Part shown: in pieces, positions 26,001-37,168 of the stretch
Layout of the letters: each line of letters opens with the position of its first letter
Position numbering within the stretch: the first letter of the stretch is position 1
Assembly: GCA_018350325.1 (NCBI GenBank)
Contig: JAEVLN010000017.1
Location: forward strand, 1,822,666-1,886,665
Reading direction: 5' to 3'
From: Globodera rostochiensis
Taxonomy: Eukaryota > Nematoda > Chromadorea > Rhabditida > Heteroderidae
Length of the DNA stretch: 64,000 nucleotides
Program-made: the position numbers and the translations under genes
The notes under the pieces: generated by a model
Seen by the model: only the letters and a program-made list of their open reading frames with translations
Told to the model about the DNA's origin: nothing
Database searches by the model: none

Positions 26001-29000
26001 ACTGATTAAAACAATATTTATATGGGACGGATTGATATGCAACAAAAATGGCCAAATTATGAATTTAGCAACAAATTTTTGCCAAAAATATGCGTTGAAA
26101 TCCCCAAAATTTTGTTTTTATTGCATTTCCGTTAAAGAAATTTAGTTTAAAAAAAGGCAAATATATGCAAAATATGCATTTATTTTCAATCAAAACGTAA
26201 AAACCCCTCTTGTTTTGATTGATCTCAAAAATTTATTGCACTAATTATGCAAAAAGCATTTTTAGGGTGAAGAAAGGCGTCGCTGTGAGGGCTGGGAGGC
26301 CATTTATCGGGCCATTAAGCGATACATCAAATTTATATCCATTCAAAATACACCCAAAAATGACGCTTTTTTCGCCAATATAGCAGTTCAGCCCAGATTT
26401 ATGCCAGCTCTTCAGCAAATTGACAGTCGGAGTACAGAAAATACAGCAATTTTGAATCAAAAAATGCCAAAATTGGATGGCAAACCGATGTATGAACAAC
26501 GAGCTGGCATGGAGCTGACCCAAGTGATGCTTTTGGTCAGAAACGTGCACAAACGGCACGGCACAATTACGGAACCGGTCAGATTCCTGAACAGAGAACT
26601 TGTGGAAAAGGTGCGGGGCTGGGCTGAATTTTTAGGCAACTTTTTGAAAAGCCCGCCACACAAGCGGACGTATCGCCAAATTGATGAACACAAAATTGAA
26701 GAGTAAGTATTTTTTTGAAATAAAATCAGTTACCGTATTCACTCTTGTAAATTCCACACTCTCTAATAAAGCCGCCCTTTCTGAGGAGGTTTTGAAAAAT
26801 AATTCCACATGTGGAATTACAAGAGTGAATACGGTAAATAGAATTAATAATAATTCAGTGCTCGTCACCTGCTGGAATGGATTAGCAAAAACAATTTTAT
26901 TCTCGAAGGGATGGCCGAAGCAAAACTGATCCCTGAACCGCCATGGCCCCAACTTCATGGGCACGGTTCTGCTGCGGCTGTACAACAGAAGCAAATTGGA
27001 CCAACAACAGACATCAACGAAGTATTTATTTTCTTTTATTATAAAGTACTTAAGTATATAAAATTGTCTTTTTCATTTAAAACTAATAAATTAAATAAAT
27101 AAAAGAAAAGACAAAACCGACTTAAAACGCCTATAGGCACAATACCGAGACGCGCTCAACTTTGCTCGCACGCGGAGCCACAAATTGTGGCTGTCCGATC
27201 AACCAAAAAACGTGGCATGGAAGTGCCAAGAAATGAGTAGCAAAATGCGCAAGCGTTGCATGGATTGGGCCTCCATTCATTGGGCAATTCGGCACTATAT
27301 CAAATTCTTGACGGCAATTGAAGGCAAAAGTTTGGCGCATTTGTCCGAGTCTGAATTGCCTAAAATTGCTCTGTTCCCTAAACTAAAGCCGAGCATTGCC
27401 CGAGGCCGTGTCAAATCGGAGGAAAGGCTGCAGAGACAGCAACCGTTTTTTGAGGTCGTTGTGCTAAAAAATAGACAGTCGAGAATAGTGATCGGAATTA
27501 TATTCACTCGGGATCCCGATCCCAATCAGTATTACAGATTTTGTCCGAGATCAGTCAGCAAGTATTACAGAGAATAACGAAAATACAAAAACCGGTACTA
27601 TCCGGCTCGAGAACAATGAGTTAGTTCGTTTCCAAACCGAGACTAAGAACCCACTTTAAATTATTGGGAATGATCAATAGCATATTAAGCCCATATATTT
27701 AATTTTATGAAGAGAAAAAGCCTAAGAAAATCTCTTAAGCAAAATAATTCAATTTTACAATTATTTATTTTACTTTCTATTTGCAGCACAACGGTTTTAT
27801 GGAATTAACCCAAGTGATGCGCAAGGTTGAAAGCGTGTACGAATTGCGCAATAGCCAGAACTTTCCGAAGCCCCTCCTTTTCATGAACTTTGATTTGATC
27901 GACAATGTTTGGGGATGGGCGAAATTTGCGGCAGAACCCGGAAAATATTTGTCTTATCAGAAAGCGAATGGAACTGTGGTCAATAGCAACGATTCCAAGC
28001 AGTTCAAGTCGCTTCTCAATGAGTAATTTTTGAAAAATTTATTAAAGGTTAAAAAAAATGCCTGGCCAATTATAGCGGTGTATATTTAAGCCCCCAATTA
28101 ATACATTTTTATCCGTTTTTTGCTTTGTTGAGCTGGTCAAATCACACCAAAATCAGTCAGATCATTTTTGTTAAAATAAAACATTTAGTAAATAATATTA
28201 AAAATAGCATTAAATTTGACATTATTTTAGAGCGCAATCTGTTCTGAAACATGTTCTTGGCAAAATGCAAGAAAATTGGCTCTTCCCAAATTTTGACCAA
28301 AACATTTTGACCCCTGCGCCAATGCCTTTTATTGATACAAAAATTGATGATGAAAATAGACTGGGACGGAATCTTGGCAAAGCAATGCCAAAAGCCGAAG
28401 ACGATCCGAAAAATGATCGAACTGTGGGATTTTTTTTTTTTTGATAATTACCAAATTTAAATTCCAAAATATTGAATTTGTTTTTTAGAATACTCTGTAC
28501 CATGACGCAATGTCAGACTTCAGTCAGACATTGTCAGATGAAGCGGAACATTTGTCTGAAAAGCAACACCATCTGGTGCGAACAAATAACAAACAGAATT
28601 TTTAATTTTACAATTAATTCCCCCCCCCCCCGGGGATATCTCAAAAAAGGGGGATATCCGCCCAGATTCCCGCATATTTTGGCTGCAACTCGTTCAAGAC
28701 TGGATCCTTTTGGCTCAAATTTTCTTAAACCACCCGATAAAAGTGCCGGTTGAACTGTTGGTCTTTTATTTTTTAAATGTCTGCCAAAATAAATTTTTAA
28801 ATAATTTATAATATATATTTTTTTCAAATTGCATTTTTATTTTTCAGCATTCCGAAAGTTCCTCCGTAAATTCGATGAAAAGGGAGCGCAGAACCGAGGC
28901 AAGAGAAATTTTGCGCAAATTGCGCTCCGGTAAAGTGAGTTTCCAAAAGAATGGCGAGCACTATCCGCTGAGTCCCACAGAAATCACAGAAATTTTGGCC

Positions 29001-32000
29001 AAAATTGACCAGGCAAACAGTGAAAAAGAAATTGAAGAAGCGGCGGCAAAGTTTCCGGACGGAGAGGAAAAAGTGAACAAAAAAGTGAAGGAGGAAAATC
29101 ATCGCTATAAAAAGGCAAAAAATGAAAGTGATCACTTTTTGTCGTCCGTGTCGGCACAACAAAAATGGCAACAAATTGAACGCACATTGCGCGAACAGTT
29201 AGAAAAAAGAGGTCCGAATTTAAGAAAAAAAAAATGAATAAAGATTATAAACTATTAGAGCCAGCCCGGACGATCGAGATTTTCAAATGAAATCTTTTAT
29301 CGACAAAATTTTATCGAGATCTTCGAGATTTTTTGAGATTCTGATCAAAATCCGCGAGTCCGGACTCTAGTCTCCAATAAAATCCAAATAACCTACAATT
29401 ATTGCTCCTCGTTTTATTATTTCTTTAAACATTAATTATTTTGTAATAAAAATTCTACAATAAATGAACAAATAAATGTAGGGACCGACCGCTACATAAA
29501 TCGCCAAAAAATTGCGGACCCTTATGATGCCGGGCAGCTGATAATACGTCAAAACGACGAAAAGCGGATCATTTTGATCCCGCGGGAAGAGGAAATTATT
29601 CGGACAGTTTACCACGTGGCCAACCCCGAGGGGACGCACGGAAAACTCCTGGGCAAAAACATAAAGAAAAGTTGGAAAAATGCCAAAAAATGTTTGAATT
29701 TGATGGACGACCAAAATGCAGAAAAAAGTGTTATTGAATTCTGCAAAATGGCCATTGAGGCCGAGGATCGTGCCGAAATATACGAAAAATGGGCATCCAT
29801 CGGCAAAGAAATGCAGCGAGGAATCCCACTAATTTACATGGTGAAATTAACGAATTTGCACAAAATTGGTTATAAAAACAATTATTAATTTATTTTTTAA
29901 TAATAAATTATTCGGTTTTAAAACTGTGCAAATAGCTATATAATTTATTGTGAATTTTTTTTATTACTAAATATATAATTAAAGAAAAATGATGAGAAAC
30001 CAATGAAAGTGAATGAATTGCTCCTTTTGTTGGAAAAAGCATTCAACGCACTCGTAAATGGTGAGAAATTGCCATTATTGCCAAGGCCAGTCAAACGAAC
30101 CGAATTATTGGCCTCAAATTATCATCATAAAATAGACCAACAACGGCACAAAACTAATCGAAGAACGGCACCAAGTAACATTTTGTACGAATAATAAAAT
30201 AATAAATTTTTTATTTAGATACAAACTCTATTTTATTTATTGGATTTTAAAAAATGAATAAATTAATTTATTTAATTACTAAAAGGTAGTAAAAAATTTT
30301 ATGAATAAAATTTAAAAACTATAATTTTGGTGTATTTTAAATGCAATTAAATATATAATTTAGACATCGCAAAAAGTTACGCCATTGCCGATCAGCTGGG
30401 AGGGCGAATTCCGGTTGATTATGGACAACTCAAAGGCTACGGTAAACGGACACCAGCTTATTTTGGTAAATATTTGGTTTTTTTTCCAAAATGTTCATTC
30501 AAAATTTTATTTTAAAATATTTGTAACCTTTTAAATTAAAAAATAAATAAAGATTATTATTCGTTAGCATTTCTATTTGAACATTTAGTGAACATTTTTA
30601 GACAATCATAAGCTGGTGGAACAAACAGAAGAAGAAGAAGAAAGAAAGGCTTCAGAGGTGCGCAGTAAAGCGGCCATTAAGCAAATTGGGCGTTACCAAA
30701 ACAAAGAAATCACAAATTCGCCCCAACACAATTACAGGGTAATTAGAGTTCAAATTAGAGCAAAAATTGATTAGGTTTTCAAAATTTTGCACCTTCAAAT
30801 TTAAAACTCTATCGAAAAAACTATTAAAATATCACAAAATTTCTGGCATTCTCGATCTGATCATCAAGGGTTGGTATATCCTAGCATCATCTTATACTGA
30901 TTCTTAATGATAGGCAAATTGAATTAATTATTTATGACTCTATTTTAGGGGTATGATGGACCGTCTGAAGTTGATAGCCCTACAAACAGAGAAAGTCCAA
31001 ATTCTGGTAATTTTTCTATAAATGCCAATTTTGAGGATAAATGCCTATTTTGTCATTATTGAAATTAAAAAAATGGTATCCTAAAAATCTAGATTAAAAT
31101 ATTTAAATTTTGGAAACAAAATGAAAGGAAAATTTATTTTAAGATGTAAAGAACAACAAAAAAAGCGTTGCACATAATTTTTTTGAGAATATTTATCAAA
31201 AAAATAAGCACAACCAAATGGAAAAGAGAAAGGCTGAAGAAGAGGCACACAAATTGGCTATAGACAAAAAGAAAGCAGAGGAAGAGCAAAGAAAGCGGAA
31301 TTGGAATGAAAAAGAAAAAGCCCGATTGACAGAACAGAAGAAGAAGAAAACAAATGAAAGGCACAATGAGGAGGAGCGAAGGAACAGAGAAAAAGAGTTG
31401 CACAGAGAGTGGGAGAAAAAGGAGGCGGGAGCAATGAGAAATGAACGAGAAAAACACATTGAAATGGAAAACAGAAGAGAAGAGCTGATGGAAAGAGAGA
31501 AGAAGAAGGCAGAGAGAGAAAGAAAGAAACAGTTCCGGGAAGAGATGATAAAAAGACAAGAGACATGGAACACAAAATCGATAAGAACGGGCGAAGGGGC
31601 AGGAGGTCAGAGAAAGCAAAATATAAGCTAATCAACAGAGACTGTCTCTGGCAGACAGTGTCTTAACTAGAGTAGGCCGGGAACGGGATTTTTGGTAAAA
31701 ACTGAGATCGGGATTGACTGGGATCGTAAAAGCCGGGATCGGGATTGACCGGGATTGTAAAAGCCGGGATCGGGATCAGCATCTCGAACCGGGATCGGGA
31801 GTTCGCTTTTCCCACCCCTTTTGGTTTTTTGATTTCCTCCAACCAAAATGAAATTAATAACTTCTAAATTGTCATCAAATATTTTTTTTATATTGAAAAA
31901 AGTTAAAATAATTTTTAGAATTGTTTACACCACTGTAAATGTTCAGAGAAAAGTATAATTTACATAGTCGGTGAACTGAACCACACCACAGACACACTTA

Positions 32001-35000
32001 AACTGCATCATACACCACAACCAAACTGCACATTAGCGCTCAAAAATCTCGGGATTGAGACTAAAATGCCCGTTTTTGGGACTGTAATTCCCTCCCTGAA
32101 TCCCGATTTTTGTTCAAATTATTAATTTTTATTTGTTTTATAAAAGAGTAAAATTTTTTTTTAAAGTTTCTCAGACAATATTAACTCTATAATTTTTTTT
32201 CTAGCAAAGCCGAAAAGCCATAACATTGGCTCAATGTACTGAATGAGGGGAGGTTCGTTTGCATTTTGAACATTTTATTTTATTTTATGATCATTTTATG
32301 ACTGATCATCAATTATTTTGTTTTACATTTTTTTTGTCTGTCTCTTTTTTGATTGGGGGTTGGGCAAATTCATACATTTCTTATATTTGTGGTATAAATT
32401 TTTTATTTGTGATGATTATGAAAAACATTATTATGTTAATATTGCGTTGTTTTTAAATTTAATTAAAAAAATATGTATTTATTTAATTATAAAACGGTTA
32501 AACCAACCAAAGTTAATCCACAGCTGCTCAAAACTGTTCAACTGAAATTTGTTACGTCAGTTTATCATTTCAATAAATTTTCTTACAGTTAAATTTTAAA
32601 AAGTTATTAAATTCTCAAATTGAATTGAATTTAATATACACTTTCAAAAAGTTTTTGTTTATCCAAACCCTAAATACTATTCGGGTGCTCAGCCTCGAAG
32701 TTTTTATGTATTTGGTGTTTATTTAAATATGAAAGGAACAAAGGCTTACATCGAAAATTTCGAAGCCGGCAATGTCGAGCACTCCGATGAACGAGTCTCG
32801 ATTGAGCCCTTTCTGGTCGAGAGTGACGTTGCACTTCTTCACCAACCAGTCGAAGATGCGCGCGTACAACGCCTTGGCCATGGCGCCGATGGCCCAGCTG
32901 ACCTGCTCCATGTTCTGCCCCTTGGACACCCATTCGTTGCCGACTCGCACCCGTGGCTTCACCAACGCGTTCAGAAGCATCTGCAGAAAATTTGAAATTC
33001 CTTTAATAATTTTTCCGCACGGCAAATAAAAATTTTATTATTTTTAATTAAAACAAATTCAAATTGCTCCTGCCTCTGTGTCCACACCGAACATATCCGA
33101 CGCAGCTGCAGCTTCTTCAGTTTCATCTGCTTCGGCTTGCTCTTCACGCGGACGCTGCTTGAACTTCATGTTCCCTAAAATTTCAAAAAATTCAAATGGA
33201 ATTTTCAAAATGTTTGTTTACCCATGTGCATTATGCCAGACATCATCCGATAACAGTCCGACTTCTCTTGTTCATTGAAGTTGAGCACATCAAATGCTTC
33301 ATCGGTAAGTTTGAACTCTTCCTATATTAAAAAAATAAAAATAATATGTAATTAGGAAAACAAACCAAAAAAGAGTTATAAGAAAATTAATTTTAGATAT
33401 AAACTCCGTTTTTGAATGTTTTAACTTAAATAAAAGATCTACAAATTATTGAAGAAAAACTCAAGAAAGTTTGTCACCAAAATAATTATTTTACCTTATC
33501 ATCGACTCCATCGATGGTTAGCTCAGCCTGGGCCACAAAAACGTATTCCTTGAGTGGCTTAGTAAGCTTGAGCTTCTTCTTCAACTCGGGCTTAAAGTCG
33601 GAGAAAATTTGGTAGAAAATGTGGTAGCAACGTTCGCCGGGTGCTTGACGAATTACACGAGACTTTTCGAGCAAATCTAAATAATAATAAAACTTTTTTT
33701 TAAAAAGTTAAAATTAGTTTATTTCATTGTTGACTTTTGAACAAAAGTTTTTGCAAAACCAAAAAAAGCAAGCGTTATTGTTTTTAAGTTTCATTTAAAT
33801 TGGCCTAACAGTGCTCAATGTCACACGAGGCCACACGTCCGGCACGATTGAAATGAATTCGTATGAATTTGCCGAAACGTGACGAATTGTTGTTTCGCAC
33901 GGTTTTGGCATTGCCAAACGCTTCCAACACCGGATTGGTTTGGACCTAAATTTTAAAATCAAATTTAAATATGTATATAAATTACGGGGAATTTTGAAAA
34001 TTGAAAATTCCGGAATTTCCGCTCAAAACGGTAAATTTTAAAATTTCCAATATATATTATATTATATATAAAATATAATTATTGTATGAAAATTTCCTCA
34101 CAATTTGGTCCTCCAAAGTGACCGTATTCTTCGGCTTAGCCTCCTCAGCACCAGCGGCCTCCATTTGACTGGCACCGACAGAAGCGAAATATGCGATTAC
34201 TTTCTTTGTATTTTCAGTTTTTCCAGCGCCCGATTCGCCTGCATAATTTTTTTTTGATAATTTGCTTAATTATTTAAATCTGTAAATAATTTATTTTATC
34301 TTTTTATTAGCAAGCATTATTCTACCGTAACAAATACGTTTTAGTAAAGCTAGAATTAAATTAATATTGCACAAAGTCTTTTTAGTCAATTACGTTGAAC
34401 TAAAAAATATATTTTTTTATTGAAAATAAAGCGAATTACCTACCCAATACAAATTAAATTTCAACATTTTTTATGAATTAGACAAAATTACCGACCGGTG
34501 ATCAGCATGGACTGATTTTCACGATTCTGCAGCATGTTCCGATAGGCTTCATCAGAGACGGCGAACAAATGTGGCGGCATTTCATTTCTACGCTTTCCCA
34601 TAAACATTCGTGCCACCGTGTCAGTGTAAATTGGCAATCGCTTGTACGGGTTGATCACCACACAAAAAAGGCCAGAATAGGTCTGAAATACGTACAAAAA
34701 AAAGATTAACCTTTATTTCGGAACCAATTAGTTAAAAGAATATTTTAATAAAACACATATTTAAGTAAAATAAATAAATAATAAAATCTATTTTTAAATA
34801 AAATGCCATAAAAATTAAGTGAAAAACAAATTACATTCTCATTTTTCTACGAGTACAAGTTTTTAATTTTTTCTTTCCGTATGACTTAAATTTATCTTAA
34901 ACGCTCCAAATTTTTTTAATTAAAAACTTATAAAATTAAAAAATTTTTACATAAATGAGCATAGCCTTGTAGCGCGCTCGCAGATTGTAGAGCACAGAAG

Positions 35001-35493
35001 CGTCATTGAGAAAAGTCAGGTTGGACATGTCTTCCTAAAGATTTTCATTTTTTTCTTACATAAATGGTAAAATAATTTACCGTTTTTTCAAACTTTGGTG
35101 GATTCATTTCTTGGACCATTTCTTTTTTAACGGTTCGCTGAAAATATTTTAAAACAATTTAAAATTAGTTTTGTTTTCAACAAATACCTCCGAATCGCCA
35201 ACTTTCACAGTCACCTGCTCACCCTTGGTTGATGTAACTTCAGCTTCCAAATAGCCTTCTTCCGGATCTGAAAATAAATTAACAATTAAATTATAAACAA
35301 GACTTTTATTTAAAAAAAATTATTATTTTAACTTACCGGGTACCCAAACATTTTTCTTCAAGTCGTAAGGCCGTGATTGTTCCTGCAATTTGGTAATAAA
35401 ATTAAAAACATTTCAAATGTTCACCTTTAGCAGAACATCGCTTGGAAGTCTCAGGTAAATCCAGCCAGGATCACTTTGGTATCTGTGAGTCAT
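11069..35493 (-). CDS. Muscle myosin II heavy chain
   Basis: Thick-filament motor protein. About 45 exons run from ATG 35493 to the stop at 11069. The N-terminal DPGWIYLRL leads into an SH3-like fold. Motor landmarks follow in order: [12 protein letters not shown]-loop GESGAGKT (exon starting 34239), [18 protein letters not shown] (ends 32755), [10 protein letters not shown] (32541-32508), the actin-binding loop [23 protein letters not shown], and [18 protein letters not shown]. The lever arm and a heptad coiled-coil rod follow, with [25 protein letters not shown] and RADEAENSL, ending in a short non-helical tail. It aligns residue for residue with the nematode MHCs UNC-54 and MYO-1/2/3 as I remember them; I cannot say which is the orthologue. 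Rod introns have GC donors at 16871, 13700 and 12490. The exon at 20603 has a GG acceptor. One 11.1 kb intron contains another gene. Confidence 0.95.
17640..17925. mobile_element. Inverted-repeat element in a myosin intron
   Basis: The block begins gggatgggtcatcccgt with acgggacacgcgattacggg and ends acgggacacgggacggccta, so both ends carry related cgggac words in opposite orientation. It is probably a MITE remnant. A second intron, at 17270-17350, holds only long C-runs. Confidence 0.4.
21061..21160. repeat. 50-bp direct duplication in a myosin intron
   Basis: The word gattcctaaaaaatgggtgc and its flank occur twice in direct orientation, about 50 bp apart, next to the exon starting at 21065. 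The second copy duplicates the splice-acceptor region and the first bases of that exon. Confidence 0.7.
21397..21570. repeat. About 60-bp AT-rich tandem repeat
   Basis: The word taaatatttgattttcaaaa with its flank recurs about four times in direct orientation just inside the giant myosin intron. Confidence 0.8.
22135..31631 (+). CDS. Large putative secreted repeat protein nested in the myosin intron
   Basis: Eighteen exons agree in phase: 22135-22286, 22339-22613, 23206-23434, 23818-25630, 25676-25765, 26266-26702, 26859-27021, 27137-27454, 27787-28022, 28231-28423, 28489-28575, 28848-29211, 29482-29868, 30010-30174, 30364-30465, 30602-30738, 30949-31006, 31144-31631. They predict about 1,897 aa. 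The N-terminus [19 protein letters not shown] looks like a signal peptide. Block A (about 50-330) precedes a Ser-rich linker with DTVEMNPKS units and 5-6 copies of a 38-residue [16 protein letters not shown] unit. Domain B then occurs twice ([13 protein letters not shown] with [34 protein letters not shown] with [20 protein letters not shown]; each followed by a [12 protein letters not shown] motif). Block A returns weakly, then a Lys/Glu coiled coil. I recognise no family. It could be two or more genes: internal stops at 23453, 25675, 25963, 29237 and 30195 are avoided only by splicing. Confidence 0.62.
24895..25490. repeat. About 114-bp coding tandem repeat
   Basis: Five copies plus a partial unit, starting at about 24915, 25029, 25139, 25256 and 25370. 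Each encodes a Ser/Thr/Pro-rich unit with [13 protein letters not shown]. Near identity between units suggests recent expansion or homogenisation. Length is conserved modulo three, so it is a genuine coding repeat. Confidence 0.9.
26731..26836. mobile_element. 106-bp MITE in an intron of the nested gene
   Basis: Left end taccgtattcactcttgtaa with ttccaca, right end the inverted copy (tgtggaatt... gagtgaatacggta). The element sits entirely within the intron 26703-26858. Termini start and end with TA, which may be the target duplication. Confidence 0.8.
28619..28760. mobile_element. Poly-C-fronted repeat fragment in an intron
   Basis: A run of C, then ggggatatctc and gggggatatccgccca, within the intron 28576-28847. 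This resembles the poly-G/C repeat class at 6050, 50435 and 60900 only in its terminal homopolymer. Probably element-derived. Confidence 0.3.
31632..32507. other. Remainder of giant intron, repeat remnants only
   Basis: Contains a gagtaggccgggaacggga block with several cgggatcgggattg copies (31670-31800), and AT-rich sequence. No supported gene. Confidence 0.5.
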
Positions 35494-36830
35494 ATTTTTG
35501 GTAATCAAATCTAAATCCATTAATAAAATTATTTTGACTCAAATAAAGTTGATTAGAAGTTCATCTCTTGTATCCCGGATTGAAATTTTGGTTCGGCTAA
35601 TCGGAAAGTGCCTAATCAATTTTGAAATTTTTTTACATAATCGGTGCTTTAGATGATAAACTTTTTATTTTTCGAATACAATACGTAATTAATTGTTTAT
35701 GTTTAAAAGGAGCAATATGAACTTGGGGGTCCGTCCGTGAATATTGCAATTGAACAGAACGCAACTTAAACTGTTCAACAAACGCTCAACCCAAATTTTT
35801 CGAGTTCAGCTAAAACAATAAAGCAAACAGAAATTTGAGATATGAGAATTGGTAACATGGCCACAAAACAAAACCCAACCAATCATTTTGTCCGCGCAAA
35901 ACCAGCATCCGAGCGGTGCTTCAGCAACGCCTCCGCGCTTTTACTTCTCGCTGTTTGCCCAGTCAGTCATTAACTACGAGAGCAAGCAGCATTTTGCCCC
36001 CCCCCAACCAACTGATCGGCCAAACAAAAAGGGGTGAAAAGCGCTCAAAATATCGGGGCAAACTAACTGATCAGCTTCTTCCTTCTTTTTCTCTTTCAGC
36101 CTCTTGATCAGAGGACGGATCAGCGTCTCCTCCAGTTTCCATGGAGCGCAGAGCATTGGAAGAAATGCGCACTCCTTCGACAACCTTGTGGCCGGCCACT
36201 TTTGTGGGATGTTAAGAGGACGAAATAGAGAAGACACAAAAGTGTCGGATGACACTCACAAAGAAGAAGAAGAAGTGATCGCAAATAGTGGTGGGATGAA
36301 ACCAGGGAGAAGAAAATTGCAAAAACAAAAAAAACGGGTAAATTCAGTGGAAGGGTTTTTGTTAGCTCATAATTTATTTAAAAGAATTTTCAAACCGACA
36401 TTAGCGTCTTTGTTAATACCTAGAAGGATTTAAAGGAAAAGCCGGGATCGGGATTATAAGCCAAAATTTTAAATCATTAAGTCGAGACTAATGGACAAAA
36501 TTTAATATTTGTAAATTTTGAGAAAACCGGGATCATATAAGGGAGCCAGTCTCACTCCCGATCACGCTCTACTTTATCTGTTAGGAATTTGTAAATTATC
36601 ACAGTAAGAAATTGTCAATAATTGTGGTCATTGTACGCTTCAAATTGTTATATCTTCTTAACGGAACCAAAGCAGGCGTCCAAACAAAATACACTTAAAA
36701 TATCAAAAATTAATTATAGAATAATAAAAAAAAGGCTCACAACATATCCTTAATAAATAAAGCCCAAAAATAAATTAAAATTAAAAATCCACAATTGAAA
36801 TAGCGCTTTTTGACCTGTAGAAGGCAAATG
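35494..36830. other. Myosin upstream region
   Basis: It should contain the myosin promoter and 5' UTR. There are short plus-strand ORFs at 35849-36037 and 36104-36433, but neither shows recognisable protein features. A repeat block (36430-36580, cgggatcgggattataag... cacgctctac) matches 58850-58945 in reverse and marks the outer end of the inverted duplication. Confidence 0.5.
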
Positions 36831-37168
36831 AATGTGGCGGAAACCCCACGGACGGCGGTGGTATCTGAGGTGAACGTCGTCGATGCGGTGCTAAAAAATG
36901 TTAGTTTTTAATGTTTAATACATCAAACATTTATTTATATTACGTTGAATTAGTCCTCTTAGTCGTCGTAATTAGAGAAGACTAAAAATAATATTTTGTT
37001 TGATAACCTTCATTTACAGAGTTGGACAATAATGATATTATTAGCTTGAAGTTTTATGAATTTGTTCTTCTACAAAAAAAGATTTCGGTACGACGAAAAA
37101 AATGCACGCTCATTGATTTTTTAAAATTTAATTTTTGTTGAGAAACTTTTAAAGATTTAGCGGTTTCG

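Larger units (their letters stand above)
21369..32507 (-). other. 11.1 kb myosin intron hosting a nested opposite-strand gene
   Basis: The upstream exon ends TTT-G (32508) and the downstream exon starts TA-AAT (21368), giving [12 protein letters not shown] in phase. This is the conserved junction of the motor relay region. Most other introns of this gene are tens to a few hundred bases long. The interior holds the 18-exon plus-strand gene at 22135-31631, plus a 60-bp tandem repeat near 21397-21570 and mobile-element fragments. Confidence 0.9.

Noticed and set aside
29482..29868. Resemblance of [19 protein letters not shown] to an integrase H2C2 zinc motif
   Set aside because: The two cysteines of H2C2 are absent at the right spacing, and the segment aligns as well with block A of the same gene.
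31134..31635. Minus-strand hydrophobic ORFs (up to 161 aa) that look like multi-pass membrane proteins
   Set aside because: Antisense of a Lys/Glu-rich coiled coil. AAG/GAA codons read backwards give Leu/Phe/Ser.
36104..36433. 109-aa plus-strand ORF upstream of myosin
   Set aside because: No domain, no conservation in the other arm and no splice context; ends in repeat sequence.
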